From JBELHR01 sp042091275 (GTDB lineage: Bacteria; Bacteroidota; Bacteroidia; Flavobacteriales; Flavobacteriaceae), in NCBI GenBank assembly GCA_042091275.1, contig JBELHR010000030.1:1-20798 (forward strand): a stretch of DNA of 20,798 nucleotides, written 5' to 3'. The translations under genes were made by a program, and so were the position numbers. Within the stretch, counting starts at the first letter, position 1. Every line of letters starts with the position of its first letter. The notes below the pieces were generated by a model, which was not told where the DNA came from, did not search any database, and worked only from the letters and a program-made list of their open reading frames with translations. Positions 6,725-15,094 of this stretch are shown one piece after another.

Positions 6725-8095
6725 TTATAGGTTTAAGTCGTTAAATACTTTTCTCAGTTTTTGATCCGAGGGTCTAGGTGCGTTGCTATTTACAATCTTC
6801 CCTTGTGGATCTACTAATATAAATCTAGGAATTCCTTTGATCAAATACTCTTCTACAAATTGAGAATTCCAATCCTTGTCCGCTAGTAGTTGGATTCCAC
6901 CGAGTTCTTTATCTTCGACCATGGCTCTCCATTTGTCATAATCTTTTTCGCGATCGATAGAGATGGATACAAATTCAATATTTTTGTCGTGGTATTCTGC
7001 CTCAATTTCTTTTAAGTAAGGGATTTCTCTTTTACAAGGACCACACCATTGTGCCCAAATGTCCATATAGACATATTTTCCTTTTAGATCCGCTAAAGAA
7101 GTTGTACCTCCTGCGAAATTCTCATAGTTTTCGAAAATTGGAGAATCTTTACCTGCAGAGATTTGAAGCAAATCTTTATAGACTGCGGAGATAGAATTAT
7201 TGTTTTCTGAGTTTTTGTCTAGACTCAGGTAAGTATTGTAATAAGATTCCAAATCTTCCGTATAAGTGATTGCCATACGAGCATTCTCATAAGCTAAAAA
7301 TCCTTTTAGAGTTGGGTCAAAATCACTTTGATCTATTATTTCTAAATAAGTAGCGTAAAAATCTAAGTTGGAATCCTTCTCATAGGCAGTTTCGGTAAGA
7401 TCTTGGAAATACATTCTCACCAAAGATCTAAACTCTATACTGTTGATATAGTCGCTTACAGAATTCAAGTTTAGATCAGGTGTCTGCTTCTTGAATTCCT
7501 CGCTAGTCTCCGCTTCTTCTTTTTGATTGTAATAAGCGTAGTAGCTCGGATAGTTCGCCATCCTCAAAGCTTTGGTATAAAGGATGTTTTTGGTTTCTAA
7601 TTTTTGAAATCTAGTGGAAATTCCCTCAGACTGTCCTAAAAAAGCTAAATCTTGTTGGGTACCTCGTTCCATCGTTTCCAGAAAATCAGCCTCTTCTTGA
7701 GACAAGATTTCGATTCGCTTATCCGAATAGGCTTCTAGCTGGTCTTTTTTGGAAAATAAATAGTTGTTCTCACTTGCTAAGGATCCTTGGTAGTGAAACG
7801 AGTCTTCCAATCTTGCAAGGTCGACATACAGCGCCAAATCCATTCCTGGTTTTAGGTAAATCCTATATCTTTCATTCCCGAGGTTGAGGTTATAAAAACC
7901 CTCTTGTATCGTCATGTTTTCGGAAAAAGCTCCCTTTTCGTCGGCTTGAATAAGGACGTTAGTCCCGTTGAGACTTGTGACCGAAATTTCGGTATTGTCC
8001 AAGTTTTTGATCTGACCGCTAAAGGCAAAGGGTTCTACTTCTTTTTCACAAGAAAAAGCGATAATAGCCAAGGCTAAGAGAAATATTTTTTTCAT
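6725..8095 (-). CDS. TlpA-like thioredoxin-domain lipoprotein (longer paralogue)
   Basis: First gene of the lipoprotein pair. Of 456 residues, 1-15 form a signal peptide with lipobox AFSC (Cys16), followed by EKEVE, an acidic stretch like the Bacteroidota surface-export signal. Residues about 22-105 form a beta-rich DUF4369-like domain. About 110-315 is a helical, Tyr- and Glu-rich middle region some 115 residues longer than in the neighbour. The C-terminal TlpA domain (about 318-456) has WCGPC with C351 and C354, cis-Pro423 in GIPRF, and the ending NAPRPS motif shared with the paralogue. Such proteins often accompany surface nutrient-uptake loci or act in cytochrome maturation, but no SusC/D or cytochrome genes are near, so the role here is open. 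A -7 box lies 20 bases before the start. Confidence 0.85.
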   Translation of the reverse strand: MKKIFLLALAIIAFSCEKEVEPFAFSGQIKNLDNTEISVTSLNGTNVLIQADEKGAFSENMTIQEGFYNLNLGNERYRIYLKPGMDLALYVDLARLEDSFHYQGSLASENNYLFSKKDQLEAYSDKRIEILSQEEADFLETMERGTQQDLAFLGQSEGISTRFQKLETKNILYTKALRMANYPSYYAYYNQKEEAETSEEFKKQTPDLNLNSVSDYINSIEFRSLVRMYFQDLTETAYEKDSNLDFYATYLEIIDQSDFDPTLKGFLAYENARMAITYTEDLESYYNTYLSLDKNSENNNSISAVYKDLLQISAGKDSPIFENYENFAGGTTSLADLKGKYVYMDIWAQWCGPCKREIPYLKEIEAEYHDKNIEFVSISIDREKDYDKWRAMVEDKELGGIQLLADKDWNSQFVEEYLIKGIPRFILVDPQGKIVNSNAPRPSDQKLRKVFNDLNL

Positions 8096-8115
8096 GGATA
8101 ATCGATATATTTTCT

Positions 8116-8123
8116 CAAAGTTA
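8116..8123 (-). promoter_or_regulatory. Promoter of the lipoprotein pair (-7 box)
   Basis: On the minus strand this reads TAACTTTG, a perfect TAnnTTTG box, 20 bases before the ATG at 8095. No clear TTG is seen at the -33 distance. Confidence 0.55.
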
Positions 8124-8171
8124 GTAAGAAAATATAAGATTTAAATTTAGTCCTTGCCCTTTAACAAAAGA

Positions 8172-8203
8172 TTTGCACAAGACGTTTGGTTTACAGACTT
8201 TTG
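8172..8203 (+). promoter_or_regulatory. Promoter of hutH
   Basis: TTTG at 8172-8175 and GACTTTTG at 8196-8203 (one base off TAnnTTTG in its TA pair) are 20 bases apart. This places transcription start near 8210 and rules out the in-frame TTG at 8186 as the translation start. Confidence 0.5.
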
Positions 8204-8224
8204 CAGTCTAAAGGAATGGAACAT

Positions 8225-9730
8225 ATGAATGAGATATTTGTAATAAATCCAGAGATGCGCTTGCGCTTTGAGGATTTGTTTGAACTCTTGCAATCGGATG
8301 CTAAATTGGAATTATCTGCTGAGGCGGAGACTAAGATTCGCAATTGTAGAGTTTATTTGAACGAGAGAATGGAAAAAGAATCCGCTCCGATATACGGAAT
8401 CAACACCGGTTTTGGATCCCTTTGCAACGTCAAGATTAGATCTACGGATTTGACCAAATTACAAGAGAATTTGGTTATGAGTCACGCTTGTGGTACTGGG
8501 GACGAAGTGGAGAGTTCTTTGGTTAAAATTATGCTGCTTTTAAAGATACAATCCCTGTCATACGGACATTCAGGAGTGCAGCTAATAACCGTACAGCGAT
8601 TGATCGATATGTACAATGAGGAGATTTATCCTGTGATTTTTACGCAAGGTTCTTTGGGAGCTTCAGGGGATTTGGCTCCTTTGGCCCACTTGGCTTTGCC
8701 TTTGATAGGAGAGGGAGAAGTCTACTATAAAGGAGAGCGTATCTCTGGAGGAGAATTGTTGACTAGAATGTCTTGGGATAAAATAGTATTGAAATCCAAG
8801 GAGGGTCTTGCCCTTCTCAACGGAACGCAATTTATGTCGGCTTACGGAGTCTATTGCGTCTTGAAAGGAAAAAAGTTAGCCTATTTGGCGGATTTGATTG
8901 GAGCGAGTTCTCTAGAGGGATTCGACGGAAGAAAAGAGCCATTTGACGAGTTGATTCACCTGATACGTCCTCACAAAGGACAGTTGAAAACTGCAGAGCG
9001 AATTTCTCAGTTTTTAGAAGGATCAGAACTCATATCTAGGGAAAAAGACCACGTTCAAGATCCTTATTCTTTCCGCTGTATGCCTCAGGTTCACGGGGCG
9101 ACAAAAGATGCCTTGGATTATGTAGAAAAAACGATGGCAACGGAAATTAATTCTGTAACCGACAACCCAAATATATTTATTGGAGAGGACAAGATTATCT
9201 CTGGAGGTAATTTCCACGGACAGCCTTTGGCTTTGGCATTAGATTTTTATGCTATTGCTCTGGCCGAGTTGGGAAGTATTTCCGAGCGCAGAACCTATCA
9301 ACTGATCGGTGGACTGAGAGATTTACCTGCTTTTTTGGTCTCCAATCCGGGATTGAATAGTGGGTTTATGATTCCTCAATATACTGCAGCGAGCATCGTG
9401 AGTCAAAACAAGCAATTGTGTACCCCTGCCTCTGTGGATTCTATCGTCTCTTCCAATGGACAGGAGGATCACGTATCCATGGGTGCCAACGGCGCGACCA
9501 AGGCCAAGAGAGTGATAGATAATCTGGAGCGAATTTTGGCTATCGAATTGATGAATGCTTCACAGGCTTTACATTTTAGAGAGGAAAAGTCCTCACTTAT
9601 CATCGAGCAATTAATGGAGTCTTTTCGCAGAGAAGTTCCTTTGGTTTTGGAAGATCGCGTACTGCACGAGGATATTCAAAACGCCATAGGTTTTATTCAA
9701 AACCTCACGGTGGACTACTCGGAATTATAA
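8225..9730 (+). CDS. hutH: Histidine ammonia-lyase
   Basis: Deaminates L-histidine to trans-urocanate, the first step of histidine breakdown, in the cytoplasm. The 501-residue protein has the MIO-forming tripeptide A146-S147-G148 in GSLGASGDLAPLAHL. It also has catalytic Tyr57 in YGINTGFG, SH at 86-87, N199 in LLNGTQ, Y281 and R284 in QDPYSFRC, F330 in GGNFHG and E414 in GQEDHVSMG. The Ser-His pair and Glu414 are what I expect for histidine rather than tyrosine or phenylalanine lyases. I choose ATG 8225 because AAAGGA sits 9 bases upstream and the promoter ends at 8203; ATG 8216 and TTG 8186 are less likely. No hutU, hutI or hutG is adjacent, so the rest of the pathway must lie elsewhere. It converges on clpC at a two-way terminator. 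Confidence 0.93.
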   Translation: MNEIFVINPEMRLRFEDLFELLQSDAKLELSAEAETKIRNCRVYLNERMEKESAPIYGINTGFGSLCNVKIRSTDLTKLQENLVMSHACGTGDEVESSLVKIMLLLKIQSLSYGHSGVQLITVQRLIDMYNEEIYPVIFTQGSLGASGDLAPLAHLALPLIGEGEVYYKGERISGGELLTRMSWDKIVLKSKEGLALLNGTQFMSAYGVYCVLKGKKLAYLADLIGASSLEGFDGRKEPFDELIHLIRPHKGQLKTAERISQFLEGSELISREKDHVQDPYSFRCMPQVHGATKDALDYVEKTMATEINSVTDNPNIFIGEDKIISGGNFHGQPLALALDFYAIALAELGSISERRTYQLIGGLRDLPAFLVSNPGLNSGFMIPQYTAASIVSQNKQLCTPASVDSIVSSNGQEDHVSMGANGATKAKRVIDNLERILAIELMNASQALHFREEKSSLIIEQLMESFRREVPLVLEDRVLHEDIQNAIGFIQNLTVDYSEL

Positions 9731-9734
9731 TTAA

Positions 9735-9762
9735 AAAAAACTCCCCAATTGGGGAGTTTTTT
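9735..9762. terminator. Bidirectional terminator between hutH and clpC
   Basis: AAAAAACTCCCC and GGGGAGTTTTTT form a perfect 12-base stem around AATT. The A and T runs on either side let it end both hutH (plus) and clpC (minus). It fits in the 36 bases between the two stops. Confidence 0.93.
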
Positions 9763-9766
9763 ATTT

Positions 9767-12313
9767 TTAAGCTTCTTTGGATTGGTGTTCGATTTGAATC
9801 ACCAATTTATCTTCGCTTTCATCGGTCTTGTCCAATATGATTTTGTCTCCTTCCGATAGTTTGGAATTGACAATTTCTTCCGCCAAGGCGTCTTCGACAT
9901 ATTTCTGAATAGCGCGATTTAGCGGTCTAGCTCCGTACTTTTTATCAAAACCTTTTTTGGCAATATAAGAAATAGCCGCATCGGTCAAGCTCAATTCGTA
10001 ACCAATAGATTTTACCCTTTGGATTAACCTGGCTAGTTCGATTTTGATGATCTCATTGATCTGCTCTTGTTCGAGAGCATTAAATACAATCACATCGTCT
10101 ATACGGTTTAGGAATTCCGGAGCAAAGGTTTTCTTAAGAGCGTTTTCGATAACTCCCTTAGCCATATCTCCTTCTTGTTCTTTGCGAGCATTAGTTCCAA
10201 ATCCTACACCAGTTCCAAAATCTTTGAGTTGTCTCGCTCCGATATTGGAAGTCATGATGATTACCGTATTTCTAAAGTCAATCTTGCGACCGAGACTATC
10301 GGTAATAAAACCGTCATCTAAAACTTGAAGCAACATATTAAACACATCGGGATGTGCTTTTTCTATCTCGTCCAACAAGAGAACCGCATAAGGCTTTCTT
10401 CGGATTTTTTCAGTCAATTGACCACCTTCTTCGTAACCTACGTATCCCGGAGGTGCACCAGTAAGTCTCGAAATGGCAAATTTCTCCATATACTCACTCA
10501 TGTCGATTCTGACCAAGGCTTCTTCGGAGTCGAAGAGTTCTTTTGCTAGAATTTTGGCGAGTTGGGTTTTACCCACACCTGTCTGTCCTAAGAATATAAA
10601 GGAGCCAATAGGTTTGTTTGGGTCTTTTAGTCCCACGCGATTTCTCTGAATAGCTCTCACTACTTTTTCCACTGCTTGGTCTTGACCGATTACCTTGCCG
10701 GTAACCTTGCCTGCCAATTCAGAAAGTCGAGAAGATTCTGCTTCGGCAACGCGATTCACAGGAATACCGGTCATCATAGAAACTACCTCGGCTACGTGGT
10801 CTTCGTTTACGATCTCTTTGTTTTCTTTGGAACGCTCCTCCCACTGCTGTTGTGCAGAGTTTAAAGCGGCCTCTAGATTTTTTTCGTCATCTCGAAGTCT
10901 TGCTGCCTCTTCGTATTTTTGACCTTTTACCGCGGCGTTTTTCTGTTCCTTGATTTCTTCTAGACTCTTTTCTAGTTCTAGAATTTGTTGGGGAACTTTG
11001 ATGTTGGTGATATGGATTCTAGACCCAGCCTCATCCAAAGCATCTATAGCCTTGTCCGGTAAAAAACGGTCGGTCATGTAGCGATTGGTCAAATTTACAC
11101 AAGCATCAATGGCCTCTGGAGTAAACATCACATTGTGATGGTCCTCGTATTTGCCTTTGATATTGTTTAGAATCTGAACAGTCTCTTCTATGGAAGTCGG
11201 CTCCACGATTATTTTTTGAAATCTTCGTTCTAAGGCGCCGTCCTTCTCAATATTTTGACGGTATTCATCCAAGGTTGTCGCACCGATACATTGAATTTCT
11301 CCACGGGCCAAAGCGGGCTTTAGCATATTGGAAGCATCTAGTGATCCTGTTGCTCCTCCGGCACCTACAATGGTGTGGATCTCATCGATAAACAAAATGA
11401 TATCGTCATTTTTCTCCAATTCATTCATCAGCGCTTTCATACGCTCTTCGAACTGACCTCTATATTTTGTTCCCGCTACTAAACTGGCAAGGTCTAAGGA
11501 AATTAGACGCTTGTCAAAAAGGATACGAGAGACTTTTCTTTGCACGATACGCAGGGCAAGTCCTTCAGCAATAGCAGATTTACCTACACCTGGTTCCCCG
11601 ATTAACATCGGGTTGTTTTTCTTTCTTCTACTCAAAATCTGACTTACGCGCTCGATTTCCTTTTGTCTTCCAACAACAGGGTCCAAGGCGTCTTGCTCTG
11701 CGAGAGCGGTCAAATCTCTACCGAAATTATCTAATACTGGAGTTTTTGATTTTCTACTGCCCTTTCTTCCTTGTTTCGGATCGAATGGGTTGGGGTCATT
11801 ACTGGAAAAATCATCTGAACTTGACGATTCTGCTCGAGGGGTATCTCTGTTGAAGATTTGCTCATCTTCCTGATCATTAATGTCTGAAAACATAGTTTTA
11901 ACCTCTTTATAATTAATATCAAATGTTTCCAACAGTTTGGTTGTTGGGTCATTTTCATTTCTCAAAATACAGAGCAATAAATGCACCGTTTCCACAGCGC
12001 TACTCTTAAATAACTTAGCTTCTAAAAACGTGGTTTTTAGAGCTTTTTCCGCCTGCTTTGTCAAATGCAGGTTTAACTTCTCTTGGTTCTGAGCGAACAT
12101 AGTGCTCACCGGGTTGAGGGCTTCGATTTTTTTGCGGAGCAAGTCCAAGTTAATATCCAAAGCGATCAATATATCGATTGCACTGCCTTCTCCTTTGCGA
12201 AGTAGGCCGAGAACCAAGTGTTCTGTTCCTATAAAATCGTGTCCCAAGCGAATTGCTTCCTCCTTGGAATAGGCAATTACGTCTTTGACTTTTTGTGAAA
12301 AATTATCATCCAT
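9767..12313 (-). CDS. clpC: ATP-dependent Clp protease ATP-binding subunit ClpC
   Basis: Hexameric AAA+ unfoldase that feeds proteins to the ClpP peptidase; ClpP is not in the window. The 848 residues, from M at 12313, comprise two Clp N repeats (about 3-145) and an acidic, Ser-rich linker (about 146-190). AAA-1 follows, with Walker A GEPGVGKS (239-246), Walker B IILFIDE (305-311) and arginine-finger region LERRF. A UVR-type middle region (about 445-485, EEIKEQKNAAVKGQKYEEAA) and AAA-2 with GQTGVGKT (576-583) and VLLLDE (644-649) complete it. The short middle domain is that of ClpC, not the long coiled coil of ClpB. An in-frame ATG at 12322 adds only MRC. The Bacillus partners CtsR, McsA and McsB are absent here. 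It is divergent from gyrA and appears monocistronic. Confidence 0.95.
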   Translation of the reverse strand: MDDNFSQKVKDVIAYSKEEAIRLGHDFIGTEHLVLGLLRKGEGSAIDILIALDINLDLLRKKIEALNPVSTMFAQNQEKLNLHLTKQAEKALKTTFLEAKLFKSSAVETVHLLLCILRNENDPTTKLLETFDINYKEVKTMFSDINDQEDEQIFNRDTPRAESSSSDDFSSNDPNPFDPKQGRKGSRKSKTPVLDNFGRDLTALAEQDALDPVVGRQKEIERVSQILSRRKKNNPMLIGEPGVGKSAIAEGLALRIVQRKVSRILFDKRLISLDLASLVAGTKYRGQFEERMKALMNELEKNDDIILFIDEIHTIVGAGGATGSLDASNMLKPALARGEIQCIGATTLDEYRQNIEKDGALERRFQKIIVEPTSIEETVQILNNIKGKYEDHHNVMFTPEAIDACVNLTNRYMTDRFLPDKAIDALDEAGSRIHITNIKVPQQILELEKSLEEIKEQKNAAVKGQKYEEAARLRDDEKNLEAALNSAQQQWEERSKENKEIVNEDHVAEVVSMMTGIPVNRVAEAESSRLSELAGKVTGKVIGQDQAVEKVVRAIQRNRVGLKDPNKPIGSFIFLGQTGVGKTQLAKILAKELFDSEEALVRIDMSEYMEKFAISRLTGAPPGYVGYEEGGQLTEKIRRKPYAVLLLDEIEKAHPDVFNMLLQVLDDGFITDSLGRKIDFRNTVIIMTSNIGARQLKDFGTGVGFGTNARKEQEGDMAKGVIENALKKTFAPEFLNRIDDVIVFNALEQEQINEIIKIELARLIQRVKSIGYELSLTDAAISYIAKKGFDKKYGARPLNRAIQKYVEDALAEEIVNSKLSEGDKIILDKTDESEDKLVIQIEHQSKEA

Positions 12314-12434
12314 ACATCTCATTTCTACTTATTGTAAATTTAAGAGTTTTTTTGTTAATAAAGCCTCAAAATTTTGCAGTGAGGAAGCTTTGTTTACAAG
12401 GCTTTGATAATAAAGTGCTTAATGCGGCGATAAT

Positions 12435-12486
12435 CCTTTAAATCTCTTGGATTTAAGGACTTGTATTTGTTGATAAGTCCCCTTAA
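12435..12486. repeat. Two overlapping, mutually exclusive inverted repeats upstream of gyrA
   Basis: Arm A is CCTTTAAATC (12435-12444), arm B is GATTTAAGGACTT (12450-12462), and arm C is AAGTCCCCTTAA (12475-12486). A and B pair over 9 bases with one bulged T and a 5-base loop. B and C pair over 10 bases with a 2-base CC bulge and a 12-base loop. Both pairings use TTTAAGG of arm B, so only one can form. Arm C ends 5 bases before the gyrA -7 box and the B-C loop contains its -33 element. Confidence 0.55.
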
Positions 12487-12499
12487 TTCCTTACTTTTG
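12470..12499 (+). promoter_or_regulatory. Promoter of gyrA
   Basis: TTG at 12470-12472 and TACTTTTG at 12492-12499 with a 19-base spacer fit the Bacteroidota consensus exactly. The leader would be about 70 bases. A second weaker pair, TTTG 12496-12499 with AAAATTTG 12518-12525, could give a shorter leader. Confidence 0.65.
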
Positions 12500-12573
12500 A
12501 AACTTGCGTAAAAAGCTAAAATTTGTATATTGCTTTCTAGTACAAATGAAGACGAATTTATTAAACTAAACAT

Positions 12574-15072
12574 ATGTCAGACGGAGAAAAGTTGATCCCA
12601 ATTAATATTGAGGATCAAATGAAATCGGCCTATATAGATTATTCTATGTCCGTTATAGTGTCGAGGGCGTTACCGGATGTGAGAGATGGTCTCAAGCCAG
12701 TCCACAGAAGAGTGCTTTACGGGATGCATGAGCTAGGAATCAAAGCTACGGGATCCTATAAAAAATCCGCCAGAGTTGTTGGGGAAGTTTTAGGTAAGTA
12801 TCACCCACATGGAGATACTTCTGTTTACGATTCCATGGTTAGAATGGCGCAAGATTGGAGCGTTCGCTATATGATGGTCGACGGACAAGGAAACTTTGGT
12901 TCTGTCGATGGGGATAGCCCGGCAGCAATGCGTTATACCGAGGTTAGAATGCAAAAGATTTCGGAAGAAATGCTTTCCGATATAGAAAAAGATACAGTAG
13001 ATCACCGCTTAAATTTTGACGATACCTTAAAAGAGCCTACCGTTCTTCCTACTCGTATACCAAATTTATTGGTAAACGGTGCTTCGGGAATTGCAGTTGG
13101 TATGGCGACCAATATGGCCCCTCACAACCTTACCGAGGTGATCAATGGAATGAGCGCTTATATCGATAATAAAGATATTGAGATTGACGAATTGATGCAG
13201 TTTATCAAGGCGCCAGATTTTCCAACAGGAGGTATTATTTACGGTTACGACGGGGTTAGAGATGCTTTTCATACGGGTCGCGGACGAATCGTGATGCGTG
13301 CCAAGGCTACCTTTGAAGAAGTTCAAGGTAGAGAGTGTATCATCGTTACAGAGATTCCATATCAGGTCAACAAGGCAGATATGATCAAAAAGACCGCAGA
13401 ATTGGTCAACGAAAAGAAACTCGAAGGGATCGCCAATATCAGAGATGAGTCGGATAGAAGTGGGATGCGTATAGTTTATGTCTTAAAACGCGATGCTATT
13501 CCAAATATCGTACTCAATAAGCTATTTAAATTTACAGCGCTACAGACTTCCTTTAGCGTAAACAATATTGCACTTGTAAAAGGGAGACCAGAGCTTCTAA
13601 ACCTCAAGCAGCAAATAGAGCATTTTGTCGAGCACAGACACGAAGTAGTAGTGAGAAGAACCCAATTTGAGTTGGCCAAAGCGGAAGCTAGAGCCCATAT
13701 CTTAGAAGGTTTGATCATCGCTTCCGATCACATCGACGAAGTGATCAAGATTATCCGTGGCTCTTCTAATGCCGATCAAGCCAAAGAGCGTTTAATCGAG
13801 CGTTTTGAACTCAGCGAAATTCAGTCTAAGGCCATTGTAGAGATGCGTTTGCGTCAACTTACAGGTCTAGAGCAGGACAAGTTAAGAGGAGAATACGACG
13901 AGATCTTAGTTTTGATTGCAGACTTAAAAGATATTTTGGCAGACGAAGGTCGCCGTATGCAGATTATCAAAGACGAATTGCTCGCAGTTCGCGATAAATA
14001 CGGAGACGAAAGACGTTCTGAAATCGAATACACTGGTGGAGACATGCGAATCGAAGATATGATTCCAGATTCTCAGGTAGTAGTTACGATTTCTCATGCG
14101 GGTTATGTCAAGAGAACCTTGCTTTCGGAATACAAAACCCAAAATAGAGGAGGTAGAGGTCAAAAAGGATCTGCCACTCGAAATGAAGATTTCTTAGAGC
14201 ATTTATTTGTGGGGACCAACCACCAATACATGATGTTCTTTACCCAAAAAGGGAAGGTCTTTTGGATGCGAGTTTACGAAATTCCAGAAGGTGGAAAGAA
14301 TACCAAAGGAAGGGCTTTGCAGAATTTGATCAACATAGAAAACGACGACAAAGTAAAAGCCTTCTTGGTGACCGCAGATCTCAAAAACGAAGACTATATC
14401 AATAGTCACTTTGTGATTATGGCTACCAAAAAAGGAGTGGTTAAGAAAACTTCTTTAGAGCAATACTCTAGACCGAGAACCAATGGAATCAACGCCATTA
14501 CCATCAAGGAAGGAGATGAGCTTTTAGAGGCTAAATTGACTACGGGAGATTCTCAGGTGATGTTGGGATTAAAGTCGGGTAAAACCATTCGATTTGAAGA
14601 ATCCAAAACGAGACCAATGGGAAGAACCGCTTCAGGTGTAAGAGGTATTACTCTCGGACACGAAGAGGATGAGGTAATCGGAATGGTTGCGGTAAACGAT
14701 ATGGAGTCTAATATCTTGGTGGTATCTGAAAACGGATACGGTAAGCGAAGTTCACTAGACGATTATCGAATTACCAATCGCGGCGGTAAAGGGGTGAAAA
14801 CCTTAAATATTACCGAGAAGACGGGTCAACTCGTTGCGATCAAAAATGTAGATGACGAAAACGACTTGATGATTATTAACAAATCTGGTATCGTAATTCG
14901 AATGGCTGTCGAAGACTTGAGAGTTATGGGACGCGCTACCCAAGGAGTAAAACTCATCGATATAAAAGGAAATGATACAATTGCTTCGGTTGCGAAAGTA
15001 ATCCGAGAAGAAGAGGAAGAGGGAATAGAGTTAGATGAATCGAATGAGGTCGATCAAAATCCTCAAGAATAA
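12574..15072 (+). CDS. gyrA: DNA gyrase subunit A
   Basis: Breakage-reunion subunit of DNA gyrase, which with GyrB introduces negative supercoils using ATP. The 832 residues carry the catalytic Tyr121 in AAMRYTEVRM. The quinolone-resistance region HPHGDTSVYD (77-86) has T82 where E. coli has Ser83 and D86 at the Asp87 position, so there is no obvious resistance change. The GyrA box QNRGGRG at 523-529 opens the C-terminal DNA-wrapping beta-pinwheel and marks it as GyrA rather than ParC. The C-terminus ends in an acidic tail with EEEEEGIELDE. GyrB is not in the window. A 70-base leader with a consensus promoter precedes it, and the TPR gene follows after 22 bases. The region upstream has overlapping inverted repeats that could respond to supercoiling, which is only a guess. 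Confidence 0.97.
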   Translation: MSDGEKLIPINIEDQMKSAYIDYSMSVIVSRALPDVRDGLKPVHRRVLYGMHELGIKATGSYKKSARVVGEVLGKYHPHGDTSVYDSMVRMAQDWSVRYMMVDGQGNFGSVDGDSPAAMRYTEVRMQKISEEMLSDIEKDTVDHRLNFDDTLKEPTVLPTRIPNLLVNGASGIAVGMATNMAPHNLTEVINGMSAYIDNKDIEIDELMQFIKAPDFPTGGIIYGYDGVRDAFHTGRGRIVMRAKATFEEVQGRECIIVTEIPYQVNKADMIKKTAELVNEKKLEGIANIRDESDRSGMRIVYVLKRDAIPNIVLNKLFKFTALQTSFSVNNIALVKGRPELLNLKQQIEHFVEHRHEVVVRRTQFELAKAEARAHILEGLIIASDHIDEVIKIIRGSSNADQAKERLIERFELSEIQSKAIVEMRLRQLTGLEQDKLRGEYDEILVLIADLKDILADEGRRMQIIKDELLAVRDKYGDERRSEIEYTGGDMRIEDMIPDSQVVVTISHAGYVKRTLLSEYKTQNRGGRGQKGSATRNEDFLEHLFVGTNHQYMMFFTQKGKVFWMRVYEIPEGGKNTKGRALQNLINIENDDKVKAFLVTADLKNEDYINSHFVIMATKKGVVKKTSLEQYSRPRTNGINAITIKEGDELLEAKLTTGDSQVMLGLKSGKTIRFEESKTRPMGRTASGVRGITLGHEEDEVIGMVAVNDMESNILVVSENGYGKRSSLDDYRITNRGGKGVKTLNITEKTGQLVAIKNVDDENDLMIINKSGIVIRMAVEDLRVMGRATQGVKLIDIKGNDTIASVAKVIREEEEEGIELDESNEVDQNPQE

Positions 15073-15094
15073 ATTTAAATTTAATAATACAAAG

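Larger units (their letters stand above)
12314..12573. promoter_or_regulatory. Divergent regulatory region between clpC and gyrA
   Basis: About 250 AT-rich bases with no gene. It holds the gyrA promoter (12470-12499), the nested hairpins at 12435-12486, a 7-base inverted repeat AAAGCCT (12360-12366) / AGGCTTT (12399-12405), and the 10-base palindrome CAAAATTTTG at 12367-12376. For clpC on the minus strand the nearest candidate -7 is TAAATTTA at 12335-12342, one base off consensus. A TTTTG block lies 24 bases further upstream, longer than usual, so the clpC promoter is uncertain. Confidence 0.5.

Noticed and set aside
10044..10549. Plus-strand open frames within clpC
   Set aside because: Both oppose strongly conserved AAA-2 coding sequence and have Ser/Leu-rich or Phe/Cys-rich compositions without motifs; treated as shadows.
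12647..12836. Quinolone-resistance mutation in gyrA
   Set aside because: The Ser83-equivalent is Thr82, common as a wild-type residue in some bacteria, and the Asp87-equivalent is intact; no evidence for resistance.
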